NCBI RefSeq assembly: GCF_000744655.1
Contig: NZ_JQMJ01000004.1
Coordinates: forward strand, 6,837,698 to 6,901,697
DNA: 64,000 nt
Direction: 5' to 3'
Origin: Streptacidiphilus rugosus AM-16
GTDB taxonomy: Bacteria > Actinomycetota > Actinomycetes > Streptomycetales > Streptomycetaceae
Shown: piece by piece, positions 8,399 through 17,408 of the stretch
Numbering within the stretch: the stretch's first letter is position 1
Layout: every line of letters begins with the position of its first letter
Program-made: the position numbers and the translations under genes
Notes under the pieces: generated by a model
The model's input: only the letters and a program-made list of their open reading frames with translations
Told to the model about the DNA's origin: nothing
Database searches by the model: none

Positions 8399-8447
8399 CC
8401 GCGGTCACTCCTCTCCAGGCTCGTCCTCGCCCCACCGGCGGGATTCT

Positions 8448-8462
8448 CTGACGATGCGTCAG
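8448..8462. promoter_or_regulatory. palindromic operator (site 3 of the acyl-CoA regulon)
   Basis: Perfect 15-bp inverted repeat CTGACG-ATG-CGTCAG, 50 bp upstream of the DoxX-like gene in the divergent promoter. Confidence 0.72.
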
Positions 8463-8495
8463 TTATATGTCTTCCTGCCGAGCTGCCCCGACAGT

Positions 8496-8516
8496 AATCT
8501 GATGGTACGTCAGATT
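8496..8516. promoter_or_regulatory. palindromic operator (site 4 of the acyl-CoA regulon)
   Basis: 21-bp palindrome aatCTGATG-GTA-CGTCAGatt, 32 bp upstream of the acyl-CoA synthetase start. It differs from site 2 only in the central triplet. A pair of sites per divergent promoter matches the layout at 1404/1461. Confidence 0.72.
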
Positions 8517-8547
8517 TTCTCGTCAGCAAGGATCGGGAGGCGCAGCC

Positions 8548-10710
8548 ATGCGGGACACGGACAGCGACACCGACACCGACGTGAGCGGTCGGCCCCTGCG
8601 CCCGCGCACCGTCGATCTGGACCGCTTCTTCCGCCCCGCCGCCGTCGCGGTGATCGGCGCCTCGGACACGGAAGGCCGGCCCAACACCGGGATCACCCGG
8701 CAGCTGCGGGCCTGGTCGGAGCGGGTCGGCGCGCGCATGCACGCGGTGAACCCGGGACGGCGGGAGGTCGACGGGCAGCCCTGCTACCCGGACCTCGCGT
8801 CGATCCCCTGCGCGCCCGGCGAGGGACCGATCGACCTGGCCGTGATCCTGCTCGCCGACCCTGCGGCGGTCGTGCCGCAACTGGTGGAGGCGAAGGTGAG
8901 GTTCGCCGTCGCCTTCGCCTCGGGCTTCGCCGAGACCGGCGAGAGCGGACGCGAGGCGCAGCGCAGGCTGGAGGAGCTGATCGCGGAGGCCCCGACCGGC
9001 CTGCGGCTGCTCGGCCCGAACACCAACCTGAACGCCTTCGAGCGGTTCCGCGACGACCTGTCAGGGCCGGCCATCGCGCTGATCACCCAGAGCGGCCACC
9101 AGGGCCGCCCCCTCTTCACGCTCCAGGAGCTGGGCATCAGGCTCAGCCACTGGGCGCCCACGGGGAACGAGGCCGACCTGGAGGTCGCCGACTTCGTCCA
9201 GTGGTTCGCGGACCAGCCGGAGATCGGGGCGATCGCCGCCTACATCGAGGGCATCAAGGACGGCCGCGGCTTCCTGCTCGCCGCCGACCACGCCGCGCGG
9301 CGCGGCGTGCCGGTCGTCGCGGTGAAGGTCGGCCGCACGGACGAGGGCGCGCGGATGGCGCAGTCCCACACCGGCAAGCTGACCGGCTCGGACGACGTGG
9401 TGGACGCCGCCTTCAAGCAGTACGGCGTGATCCGCGTCGACGGACTGGACGAACTGCAGGACACCGCGGCCCTGCTGGCGCGGGCGAAGCCGCCGAGGGC
9501 GCCCGGCGTGGTCGTCTACTCGATCTCCGGCGGCACCGGCGCGCACCTGGCCGACATGGCCTCCGCCGCCGGGCTGACCTTGCCGCGACTCAGCCAGGCC
9601 AAGCAGGACGAGCTGCACCAGTGGATCCCTGACTACCTGAGCGTGGCGAACCCGATCGACAACGGCGGGCACCCGGTCGGCGACTGGCGCGGTCGCAGGA
9701 TCCTGGACGCGATCGTCGACGACCCCGACGTCGGGGTGCTGATCTGTCCGATCACCGGACCGTTCCCGCCGATGAGCGACAAGCTGGCGCAGGACCTCGT
9801 GGAGGTCGCCGAGACGACGGACAAGCTGGTCTGCGTCATCTGGGGTTCGCCGCTGGGCACCGAGGAGGCGTACCGCAGGACGCTGCTCGGCTCGTCGCGG
9901 GTCGCGGTCTTCCGCACCTTCGGCAACTGCGTCAAGGCGGTCGCCGCCTACCTGGAGCACCACGCCTTCGTGCGCGACTACCGCTCCCCCTTCGACGCGG
10001 CCCCGCGTGAGGCGTGCGCGGGCAAGGTGAAAGCCCAGCGGCTGCTGCACGGCGGCGAGCAGCTGAGCGAGTTCGCGGCCAAGCAACTGCTGCGCGCGTA
10101 CGGGATCAGGGTGCCGCGGGAGCAGCTGGTCACGAGCGCGGCGGGCGCGGTGCGCGCGGCGGGCGTGGTCGGCTACCCGGTGGTGCTGAAGGGCTCGGCG
10201 CCCGGCGTCGCGCACAAGACGGAACTCGGCCTGGTCAAGGTCGGGCTGACCAGCGCGAGCCAGGTGCGGGACGCATTCAGGGAGCTGACCGACAACGCGC
10301 GGGCGGCGGGCATCCCGCGACTGGACGGCGTGCTGGTCTGCCAGATGGTGGAGGCCGGGGTCGAGATGGTGGTCGGCATCGGCCAGGACGTCACCTTCGG
10401 TCCGACCGTGACGGTCGGGATGGGCGGCGTCTTCGTGGAGGTGCTGCGGGACTCCGGCGTCAGGGTGCCGCCGTTCGGCCCGGCCGAGGTGCGCGACATG
10501 CTGCGCGGACTGCGCTGCTGGCCCCTGCTGGAGGGCGTGCGGGGGCTGCCGCCGATGGATGTGGAGGCGCTGGTCGACGTGGTGCTGCGGGTGCAGCGGA
10601 TGGCGCTGGAGCTGGGCGACGAGCTGGCGGAGCTGGACATCAACCCGCTGGTGGTGCTGGAGCGCGGCAAGGGCGTGGTCGCCCTGGACGCGCTGGCGGT
10701 GTGCCGGTGA
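8548..10710 (+). CDS. acyl-CoA synthetase (NDP-forming), fused alpha-beta
   Basis: 720 residues. An N-terminal CoA-binding Rossmann domain (VAVIGASDTEGRPN near residue 32) is followed by succinyl-CoA-ligase-like domains with the phospho-histidine motif SHTGKLTGSDD (His274), and a C-terminal ATP-grasp domain (about 490-715; YPVVLKGSAPGVAHKTELGLVKVGL). This is the order of acetate-CoA ligase (ADP-forming)/Pat-like fused enzymes, which activate a carboxylic acid to its CoA thioester. It has a good GGGAGG ribosome site and overlaps the enoyl-CoA hydratase by GTGA, so activation and hydration are coupled. The acid substrate is unknown. Confidence 0.88.
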   Translation: MRDTDSDTDTDVSGRPLRPRTVDLDRFFRPAAVAVIGASDTEGRPNTGITRQLRAWSERVGARMHAVNPGRREVDGQPCYPDLASIPCAPGEGPIDLAVILLADPAAVVPQLVEAKVRFAVAFASGFAETGESGREAQRRLEELIAEAPTGLRLLGPNTNLNAFERFRDDLSGPAIALITQSGHQGRPLFTLQELGIRLSHWAPTGNEADLEVADFVQWFADQPEIGAIAAYIEGIKDGRGFLLAADHAARRGVPVVAVKVGRTDEGARMAQSHTGKLTGSDDVVDAAFKQYGVIRVDGLDELQDTAALLARAKPPRAPGVVVYSISGGTGAHLADMASAAGLTLPRLSQAKQDELHQWIPDYLSVANPIDNGGHPVGDWRGRRILDAIVDDPDVGVLICPITGPFPPMSDKLAQDLVEVAETTDKLVCVIWGSPLGTEEAYRRTLLGSSRVAVFRTFGNCVKAVAAYLEHHAFVRDYRSPFDAAPREACAGKVKAQRLLHGGEQLSEFAAKQLLRAYGIRVPREQLVTSAAGAVRAAGVVGYPVVLKGSAPGVAHKTELGLVKVGLTSASQVRDAFRELTDNARAAGIPRLDGVLVCQMVEAGVEMVVGIGQDVTFGPTVTVGMGGVFVEVLRDSGVRVPPFGPAEVRDMLRGLRCWPLLEGVRGLPPMDVEALVDVVLRVQRMALELGDELAELDINPLVVLERGKGVVALDALAVCR

Positions 10711-11510
10711 GCGGCACGACGGCCGGTGGGCCGCTGCTCGTCGCGCGCGACGGTGCGGGCGTGCTGCGGCTGACCCTGAACCGGCCCGAGGCGCTCAACG
10801 CGGTCACGGCGGACATGCGGGAACGGCTGGTCGCCGAGCTGGACTCCGCCTCGGCGGACCCCGGGATCCGGGTCGTGGTGCTGACCGGCGCGGGCCGCGC
10901 CTTCTGCTCAGGCGCGGACCTCAGCGGGGGAAGCGGCGGCGAGCGCCTTCCCGGCGACGTGGCCCGGATGCTGCGCCGCGGTGTGCAGCGGATGGTGGCG
11001 GCGGTGCTGGACTGCGAGAAGCCGGTGCTGTGCGCGCTGAACGGGGTCGCGGCAGGCGTGGGCGTGCAACTGGCCCTGGCCTGCGACCTCGTGGTGGCCG
11101 CGGAGGGCGCCTCGCTCGTCCAGGTCTTCGCGAAGCGCGGCCTGGTGCCGGACGGCGGCGCGGCCTGGCTGCTGCCCCGGCTGGTCGGCCCGCAGCGGGC
11201 CAAGGAACTGCTCTTCCTCGGCGAGAAGGTGCGCGCGGAGGAGGCGCAACGGCTGGGTCTGCTGAACCGGGTGGTACCGGCCGAGGAGTTGGAGAAGGCC
11301 GTCTCCGAGTGGGCGGAGCGGCTGGCGGCCGGCCCGACGCGCGCCTACGCGCTGACCAAGGCGCTGGTGAACGCCTCGTTGGACGTCGACCGGGCCACGG
11401 CCTTCGAGGCGGAGGCGACGGCTCAGGAGATCAACATGACCACGCGGGACGCCCAGGAGGGCGTACGCGCGTTCGTGGAGCGGCGCGAGGCACGGTTCGA
11501 CGGACGGTGA
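10707..11510 (+). CDS. enoyl-CoA hydratase/isomerase family protein
   Basis: 267 residues of the crotonase fold. The CoA-binding and oxyanion-hole segments are clear: RPEALNAVTADMR, GRAFCSGADLSGG and NGVAAGVGVQLALACDLVVAAEGASL, then GLVPDGGAAWLLPRLVG. Crotonases add water to enoyl-CoA or isomerise it. GTG 10707 overlaps the synthetase stop (GTGA). The protein probably handles the same acyl-CoA series as the dehydrogenases of the island. Confidence 0.9.
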   Translation: MSGTTAGGPLLVARDGAGVLRLTLNRPEALNAVTADMRERLVAELDSASADPGIRVVVLTGAGRAFCSGADLSGGSGGERLPGDVARMLRRGVQRMVAAVLDCEKPVLCALNGVAAGVGVQLALACDLVVAAEGASLVQVFAKRGLVPDGGAAWLLPRLVGPQRAKELLFLGEKVRAEEAQRLGLLNRVVPAEELEKAVSEWAERLAAGPTRAYALTKALVNASLDVDRATAFEAEATAQEINMTTRDAQEGVRAFVERREARFDGR

Positions 11511-11616
11511 AACGGGGCATGAGGCACCGGCGGAGGTACGGCGCGCACCGCTCCACCCGCCTTCCACTCCGACGGGCTCTCATCTTCAATGGAACAGACG
11601 ACGACCGGAGGACTCC

Positions 11617-12237
11617 ATGGGGCACGAGGGAATGGCCGTGGCGGCCGTCCGCTACCTGCGGGAGAGCGGCGCGACGCCGGCGGTGCTGCGTGCCGTGGAG
11701 GCGTCGGTCGAACGCGCCGACCTGACCGAGGGCGCGGACATCGGCAACGCCCCCGCACTGCGGGACGCGCTCGGCCACTTCGCGACCGGCGTGACCGTGA
11801 TCACCGCGGCCGCCGAGGACGGGCGGCCGGTCGGCTTCGCCTGCCAGTCCTTCGCCTCGCTGTCACTCGACCCGCCGCTGGTCTGCTTCAACGTGGCCAG
11901 GACCTCTGCCAGTTGGCCCAGGATCGCGCGGGCGGGCGCGTTCTGCGTGAACGTGCTCGCGGACGACCAGGGCCCGCTGTGCCGCTCCTTCGCCGTCAGC
12001 AGCTCCACCGGCGCGGACAAGTTCGACGGCGTCGAGTGGCAGCCGGCCCCCGCCACCGGCTCACCCCGGCTCACGGGCGCACTCGCCTGGGTCGACTGCA
12101 CCATCCACGCCGTGCACACCGGCGGGGACCACCTGATCGTCCTGGGCCGGGTCCGCGAACTCGCCGCCCCGCGCGGCGGCGAGGCGGGCCCGCTGGTCTT
12201 CTACCGCAGCGCGTTCAGGCAGCTGCTGGAAGGCTGA
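11617..12237 (+). CDS. flavin reductase family protein (HsaB/DIM6-NTAB type)
   Basis: 206 residues. After a 45-residue N-terminal extension comes the FMN-binding split barrel: LRDALGHFATGVTVITA, GFACQSFASLSLDPPLVCFNVA, and the late histidine-bearing HTGGDHLIVLGRV. Such proteins give reduced flavin to two-component monooxygenases (for example HsaB with HsaA in steroid ring cleavage). No oxygenase partner is adjacent. GGAGG lies five bases before ATG 11617. Its end overlaps tail-to-tail by 23 nt with the MFS gene. Confidence 0.87.
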   Translation: MGHEGMAVAAVRYLRESGATPAVLRAVEASVERADLTEGADIGNAPALRDALGHFATGVTVITAAAEDGRPVGFACQSFASLSLDPPLVCFNVARTSASWPRIARAGAFCVNVLADDQGPLCRSFAVSSSTGADKFDGVEWQPAPATGSPRLTGALAWVDCTIHAVHTGGDHLIVLGRVRELAAPRGGEAGPLVFYRSAFRQLLEG

Positions 12238-13591
12238 CCGGCACGCCCGCCGGGTCCTGCGGCCTCGGGCGGCGCAGCAGGACCGAGCAGGTGGCGGCGA
12301 CGGCGCAGAGGGCGCCGGCGCCGTACCAGGCGAGGTCGTAGCTGCCGAGCTGGTCGCGGATCACACCGGCCACGGCGGCGACGATCGCCGCGCCGGCCTG
12401 GTGGCCGCAGAGGACCCAGCCGAAGACGATCGGCGCGTCCTCGCCGAACCACTCACGGCACAGGGCGACGGTGGGCGGCACGGTGGCGACCCAGTCCAGG
12501 CCGTAGAAGACGACGAAGACCACCATGCTCGGGTGCACGGTGTGCGCGAAGAGCGCCGGCAGGAAGAGCAGTGAGACGCCGCGCAGCAGGTAGTAGACGC
12601 CGAGCAGCTTGCGCGAGTCCATCCGGTCGGTCAGCCAGCCCGAGAAGATCGTGCCCACCACGTCGAAGACGCCCACCAGCGCGAGCAGGCTCGCCGCCGC
12701 TGTCTCCGCCATGCCGTGGTCGCCCGCGGCGGGGATGAAGTGCGTGCCGACCAGGCCGTTGGTGCTCGCGCCGCAGATCGCGAACGAGGCGACCAGCAGC
12801 CAGAAGGCCTTGGTCCGCGCGGCCTCGCGCAGCACGCGCAGCGCCCGCAGGCCCTTGCCGGGGTCGGGGGTCGGCTCGACGTAGTCGGCGGGGGCGCCGT
12901 AGGGCAGCAGGCCCAGGTCGGCCGGGCGCTCGCGCATCAGCAGGGCGACGATCGGGACGACGGCGATCGCGCAGATCGCGACGGTCATCGAGGCGCTGCG
13001 CCAGCCGTACTGCTGCACCAGCCAGGCGAGCACCGGGAGGAAGACCAGGTTCCCGGCGGCACTGGCGGCGGTCAGCACCCCGGTGACCAGGCCGCGCCGG
13101 GCGACGAACCAGCGGCCGGTGACGGTGGCGCTGAACGCGAGGGCCATCGCCCCCGAGCCGAGGCCGACCAGGACGCCCCAGCTGAGCAGCAGCTGCCACG
13201 GCTGGGTCATCAGCAGCGTGGCCCCGGCCCCCGCCGCCATCACACCGAGCGCGACGGAGACCACGCGGCGCACGCCGAAGCGGTCCATCAGCGCGGCGGC
13301 GAAGGGGGCGGCCAGTCCGTTGAGCAGCATGTTGATCGAGACGGCGGTCCCGACCAGGCCGTGCGACCAGCCGAACTCGTGGTGCAGCGGCTCCATCAAC
13401 AGGGCGGGCGTGGAACGGAATCCGGCCGCGCCGACCAGCACCAGCAGGGCCACGGCGGAGACGATCCACGCGTAGTTCAGGCGCGGGCCGCGGGGACCGC
13501 CCGGTACGGGGGCGGGCGCGGCGGCGGGTCGGGCGGCGGGGCTCAGCTGATCGGTCACCGGAGCAGCATGGCGGCCGGGGAACGGGATCAT
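12215..13591 (-). CDS. MFS transporter
   Basis: About 458 residues with twelve predicted membrane helices in two groups of six and a loop carrying RERPADLGLLPYG. The conserved MFS segment between helices 2 and 3 appears as ALMDRFGVRRVV, and SGWLTDRMDSRKLLG is its counterpart in the second half. The family resembles oxalate/formate or monocarboxylate-type antiporters (OFA-like); the substrate cannot be read from sequence. ATG 13591 and GTG 13558 are both possible starts and neither has a clear ribosome site. Divergent from the GlxA-type regulator, which may control it. Confidence 0.85.
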   Translation of the reverse strand: MIPFPGRHAAPVTDQLSPAARPAAAPAPVPGGPRGPRLNYAWIVSAVALLVLVGAAGFRSTPALLMEPLHHEFGWSHGLVGTAVSINMLLNGLAAPFAAALMDRFGVRRVVSVALGVMAAGAGATLLMTQPWQLLLSWGVLVGLGSGAMALAFSATVTGRWFVARRGLVTGVLTAASAAGNLVFLPVLAWLVQQYGWRSASMTVAICAIAVVPIVALLMRERPADLGLLPYGAPADYVEPTPDPGKGLRALRVLREAARTKAFWLLVASFAICGASTNGLVGTHFIPAAGDHGMAETAAASLLALVGVFDVVGTIFSGWLTDRMDSRKLLGVYYLLRGVSLLFLPALFAHTVHPSMVVFVVFYGLDWVATVPPTVALCREWFGEDAPIVFGWVLCGHQAGAAIVAAVAGVIRDQLGSYDLAWYGAGALCAVAATCSVLLRRPRPQDPAGVPVSLPAAA

Positions 13592-13594
13592 CGA

Positions 13595-13610
13595 GTGGCC
13601 CGAAGGCCAC
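13595..13610. promoter_or_regulatory. inverted repeat between divergent MFS and GlxA-type genes
   Basis: GTGGCC-CGAA-GGCCAC, perfect, a few bases upstream of the MFS start and 37 bp upstream of the regulator. A candidate operator for the AraC/GlxA regulator; it is short and GC-rich, so chance is possible. Confidence 0.4.
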
Positions 13611-13646
13611 CTTGCGCAAGAATCCGGCCAAGGGCAGAGTGGCGGC

Positions 13647-14669
13647 ATGAAGAACGTCGTCGCCCACGCAACCGGAGCCTCCGCCTCCTCCTCGGCGCCA
13701 CCGCCGCCGCACGAGGTCGCGGTGCTCGCGCTGGAGGGCGTGGTCGCCTTCGAGCTGTCCACCCCGTCGCGGATCTTCGAGACCGCCAACGAGCGCGGCG
13801 CGCCCCCGTACTACCGGGTGCGCACCTGCACCCTCGACGGCGGGCCGATCCGGACCGGCAGCGACTTCCGGATCGGCGTGGACCACGGTGCCGAACTGCT
13901 CGCCGTGGCCGACACGGTGGTCGTTCCGGCCTCCTTCGAGCTGGGTCCGATCTTCACCGAGGGCCGGCTCCCGCCCGAGCTGGCGCGGGCACTGGAGCTG
14001 GTGCGACCGGGGACGCGGCTGGTCTCGATCTGCACCGGCACCTTCGTGCTCGCGGCGGCCGGACTGCTCGACGAGCGGAGGGCCACCACGCACTGGCGCT
14101 ACACCGAGCAGTTCCGGGGGCTCTTCCCGAAGGTCCAGCTGGACCCCGACGTGCTCTTCGTCGACGACGGCGACCTGCTCAGCTCCGGCGGGGTCGCCGC
14201 CGGGCTCGACCTCTGCCTGCACATCGTCCGCCGCGACCACGGCTCCGCGGTGGCCAACCGCGTGGCCCGGCACTGCGTCGTCGCCCCCTGGCGCGAGGGC
14301 GGCCAGGCCCAGTACGTCGACGCCGCCGTGCCCGAACCCGGCGCCGACGGCACCGCCCCGGCCCGGAGCTGGGCGCTGGAACGGCTCGGCGAGCCGCTGA
14401 CGCTCGGTCAGCTGGCGGACCGCTGCGCGATGAGCGTGCGCACCTTCACCCGTCGGTTCAGGGAGGAGACGGGACAGAGCCCGGTCCAGTGGCTGCTGGT
14501 CCAACGGGTGCAGCGGGCCCGCCAGCTGCTGGAGCACGGCGACCTGACGGTGGACCGGATCGCCCACGAGGTCGGCTTCGGCAGCGCGGCGTCGCTGCGC
14601 GGGCACATGCAGTCCGTGCTGGGCGTCTCCCCGACGGCCTACCGCCGCACCTTCCACGGCGCGCGGTAG
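13647..14669 (+). CDS. GlxA family transcriptional regulator (DJ-1/PfpI + AraC HTH)
   Basis: 340 residues. The N-terminal DJ-1/PfpI-like domain (about 22-200; VAVLALEGVVAFELSTPSRIFE, and VSICTGTFVLAAAGLLDERRATTHW with the nucleophile-elbow Cys) senses an unknown ligand. The C-terminal AraC domain has two helix-turn-helix motifs (LTLGQLADRCAMSVRTFTRRF and DRIAHEVGFGSAASLRGHM). AdpA of Streptomyces has the same architecture but this is a different paralogue. It probably regulates the divergent MFS gene. Confidence 0.92.
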   Translation: MKNVVAHATGASASSSAPPPPHEVAVLALEGVVAFELSTPSRIFETANERGAPPYYRVRTCTLDGGPIRTGSDFRIGVDHGAELLAVADTVVVPASFELGPIFTEGRLPPELARALELVRPGTRLVSICTGTFVLAAAGLLDERRATTHWRYTEQFRGLFPKVQLDPDVLFVDDGDLLSSGGVAAGLDLCLHIVRRDHGSAVANRVARHCVVAPWREGGQAQYVDAAVPEPGADGTAPARSWALERLGEPLTLGQLADRCAMSVRTFTRRFREETGQSPVQWLLVQRVQRARQLLEHGDLTVDRIAHEVGFGSAASLRGHMQSVLGVSPTAYRRTFHGAR

Positions 14670-14756
14670 CCGCGACGCGGCTGCGGGCCGCCACGGGAGG
14701 GGGTGGGGCGGTGCTCCTCATCCCCAGACCCCACTCCGGGCAACGCGGGTCACCCC

Positions 14757-14788
14757 TTGACGAGACAAGTAAAGGAATTTAACTTTAC
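14757..14788 (+). promoter_or_regulatory. sigma70-like promoter overlapped by an inverted repeat
   Basis: TTGACG (14757-14762) and TAACTT (14780-14785) are 17 nt apart, and the AT-rich repeat GTAAAG-N8-CTTTAC (14769-14788) covers the -10 element. This looks like a repressible promoter for the permease-ROK-SIS operon. The low GC here stands out from its surroundings. Confidence 0.6.
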
Positions 14789-14841
14789 GAACCAAGCACC
14801 CACCCGCCCTCTGCTCCCGCCGCCCCGGAGGATGACCCACG

Positions 14842-16320
14842 ATGTCCGACACCCCCACGACCGGACTGTCCAGAAAGATCGGCCTGTTCCAGGCGACCGC
14901 CATCAACATGAGCCAGATGTGCGGCATCGGCCCCTTCGTCACCATCCCGCTGATGGTGGCGGCCTTCGGCGGCCCGCAGGCCGTCATCGGCTGGATCGTC
15001 GGCGCGCTGCTGGCCCTGGTCGACGGCCTGGTCTGGGCGGAGCTCGGCTCCTCGCTCCCCGGCTCCGGCGGCACCTACGTCTACCTGCGCGAGGCGTTCC
15101 AGTACCGCACCGGCCGGCTGATGCCGTTCCTGTTCGTGTGGACCGCCATGCTGTTCATCCCGCTGATCATGTCCACCGGCGTCCAGGGCATGGTGCAGTA
15201 CCTGGGCTACCTGTGGCCGAGCATGACCACCGGGCAGGGCGACGTCGTCGGCATCGCGGTCGTCGCGCTGGTGATCCTGCTGCTGTGGCGCAAGGTCGAG
15301 AACATCGGCCGACTCACCGTGGCCATGTGGGCCGTCATGATCCTGGCCGTCACGGTCGTGATCATCGCCGCCTTCACCCACTTCAGCCCGTCGATGGCGT
15401 TCACCTGGCCCGCCCACGCGATCCAGCTGACCCACGGCGCCTTCTGGATCGGCTTCGCCTCCGGCCTGACCATCGGCATCTACGACTACCTCGGTTACAA
15501 CACCACCGCCTACATGGGCGGCGAGATCAAGGACCCGGGCCGGGTCATGCCGCGCTCGATCATCTGGGCCATCGTCGCCATCATGGGCATCTACCTGCTG
15601 CTCCAGGTCGGCGTGCTCGGCGTGGTGCACTGGCAGGACATGCTCGACCCGAACAACGTCGCCTCCCGGTCCGTCGCCTCGGCGGTGCTGGAGCGGACCT
15701 TCGGGAGGACGACGGCCGACGTGGTCACCGTGCTGATCCTGGTCACGGCCTTCGCCTCGGTCTTCACCGGCCTGCTCGGCGGCTCCCGGGTGCCCTTCGA
15801 CGCCGCCAGGGACGGGGTCTTCTTCCGCTCCTTCGGAAAGCTGCACCCCAAGCACAACTTCCCGGTGCTCGGCCTGGTCTCCATGGGCGTCGTCACCGCC
15901 GCCGCGTTCGTGGTCGCCCGCCACGTCGGCGCCTCGGCCACGCACCCGCCGCTCGGCGTGCTGATCACGCTGCTGACCACGGTCATGGTGATCATCCAGG
16001 CGCTGGCACAGATCGCCGCGGTCACCGTGCTGCGCAGGCGCCAGCCGAACCTGGCCAGGCCCTACAAGATGATCCTCTACCCGCTGCCCAGCATCGTCGC
16101 CGCCGTCGGCTGGCTGGCGATCTACGGATACGCGGACAAGGCCAACCCCGGTGTCCACCCGATCGAGTGGTCGCTCGCCTGGGTCGCCCTCGGCGTCGCC
16201 GCGTACCTGATCTGGTCCAGGGTCGAGAAGGTCTGGCCCTTCGGCCCCAAGGAGATCACCGAGCAGTACCTGACCGCCCAGGAGCAGCAGACCGAGCCCA
16301 CCCCGGCCGGCGCCCGCTGA
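14842..16320 (+). CDS. APC family amino acid permease
   Basis: 492 residues with about twelve membrane helices. The APC N-terminal signature appears in helix 1 (FQATAINMSQMCGIGPFVTIPLM, broken helix with GIGPF), followed by GSSLPGSGGTYVYLREAF and the IYDYLGYNTTAYMGGEIKDPGR region. It would import an amino acid or amino-acid conjugate by proton symport. GGAGG lies ten bases before the ATG. It is the first gene of an operon with a ROK-family kinase and a SIS-domain protein; E. coli FrlA (fructoselysine importer) belongs to the same family and sits with the same kinds of enzymes. Confidence 0.9.
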   Translation: MSDTPTTGLSRKIGLFQATAINMSQMCGIGPFVTIPLMVAAFGGPQAVIGWIVGALLALVDGLVWAELGSSLPGSGGTYVYLREAFQYRTGRLMPFLFVWTAMLFIPLIMSTGVQGMVQYLGYLWPSMTTGQGDVVGIAVVALVILLLWRKVENIGRLTVAMWAVMILAVTVVIIAAFTHFSPSMAFTWPAHAIQLTHGAFWIGFASGLTIGIYDYLGYNTTAYMGGEIKDPGRVMPRSIIWAIVAIMGIYLLLQVGVLGVVHWQDMLDPNNVASRSVASAVLERTFGRTTADVVTVLILVTAFASVFTGLLGGSRVPFDAARDGVFFRSFGKLHPKHNFPVLGLVSMGVVTAAAFVVARHVGASATHPPLGVLITLLTTVMVIIQALAQIAAVTVLRRRQPNLARPYKMILYPLPSIVAAVGWLAIYGYADKANPGVHPIEWSLAWVALGVAAYLIWSRVEKVWPFGPKEITEQYLTAQEQQTEPTPAGAR

Positions 16321-16397
16321 TCCCCGGCCGGACGCGGTTCGCCCCTCCCCCGAAGGGCGGCCGCGTCCGGTCGGCCCCCTGCCCGAGGACTGCACTG

Positions 16398-17408
16398 ATG
16401 CTGCAAGAACGCACCACCGCGCCCCACCCCCGCCCGCTCACCCCCGCGCCCGCCCGCACCGTGATCGGCATCGACTTCGGCGGCACCAAGACCGAGATCG
16501 CCCTGGCCGGACCGGACGGCGCGGTGCTGCGCCGCCGCCGGCTGGACACGCTGGCCGAACGCGGCCCCGACCAGATCCTGGCCCGCGCCGCCGAGACCGT
16601 CCGCGCGCTCGCGGCCGAGGCCGAGGCCGATCTCGGCGCACCCGTCGCCGCGCACGCCGCGGTCGCCCCGGGCGTGATCCAGCCGGACCGGATCCTGCTC
16701 ACCCCCAACCTGCCCGGCTGGGAACGGCTGGCGCTGGCCGACCGGCTCGCGGGGGAACTGGACGTCCCCGCGGTCGCCGTCGCCAACGACGTACGCGCCG
16801 GAGCCCTCGCCGAACTGCGCTTCGGCGCGCTGCGCGGCGTGGACCCCGGCATGTACGTCAGCCTCGGCACCGGGATCGCCGCCGCGCTCACCGTCGGCGG
16901 CCGGGTACTGGCCGGGGCGCGCCACGCCGCCGGGGAGATCGGCTACATGAACCCCGGCGACGCCCCGGCCGACGCGGTCGCCCTCGGCCGGGCCCCGCTG
17001 GAGGAACTCGTCGCCGGCAAGGGTCTGAGCGAGCGCGCCCTCGCCCGGCTGGGCGTCCCGCTGACCGCCACCGAACTGTTCGCCGGCGCCGAACCGGCCG
17101 CGAAGGAGCTGGCGGCGGAGACCCTGACGGTGCTTGCCCGGGCGCTGGCCAACCTGTCGGTCTTCGTCGACCCGGCCAGGATCGTGCTGGGCGGCGGCAT
17201 GATGGCGTCCGCCGCGACGTTGCTGCCCGCGCTGACCCGACTGGTCGGGCAGGCCACGCCGTTCCCGCCGGAGCTGCGCACCGCGCGTTTCCTCAAGGAC
17301 GCCTCCCTGCACGGCGCGCTGGCCCTGGCCCTCGACTCGCTCGACCCCCTCGGCACCGACGTCGCTGCCGCCCCCTTCACCGCCCTGCGACTGGAAGCGA
17401 TCCGATGA
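16398..17408 (+). CDS. ROK family sugar kinase-like protein
   Basis: 336 residues. Phosphate-1 loop TVIGIDFGGTKTEIAL, catalytic Asp131 in AVANDVRAGAL, and SLGTGIAAALTVGG support a ROK kinase; no N-terminal DNA-binding domain is present, so it is an enzyme and not a repressor. The zinc-binding CxCGxxGC motif that follows GEIGH in most ROK kinases is missing, and the His is Tyr (GEIGYM). It would phosphorylate a sugar or sugar-amine taken in by the permease upstream. It overlaps the SIS gene by ATGA. Confidence 0.87.
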   Translation: MLQERTTAPHPRPLTPAPARTVIGIDFGGTKTEIALAGPDGAVLRRRRLDTLAERGPDQILARAAETVRALAAEAEADLGAPVAAHAAVAPGVIQPDRILLTPNLPGWERLALADRLAGELDVPAVAVANDVRAGALAELRFGALRGVDPGMYVSLGTGIAAALTVGGRVLAGARHAAGEIGYMNPGDAPADAVALGRAPLEELVAGKGLSERALARLGVPLTATELFAGAEPAAKELAAETLTVLARALANLSVFVDPARIVLGGGMMASAATLLPALTRLVGQATPFPPELRTARFLKDASLHGALALALDSLDPLGTDVAAAPFTALRLEAIR

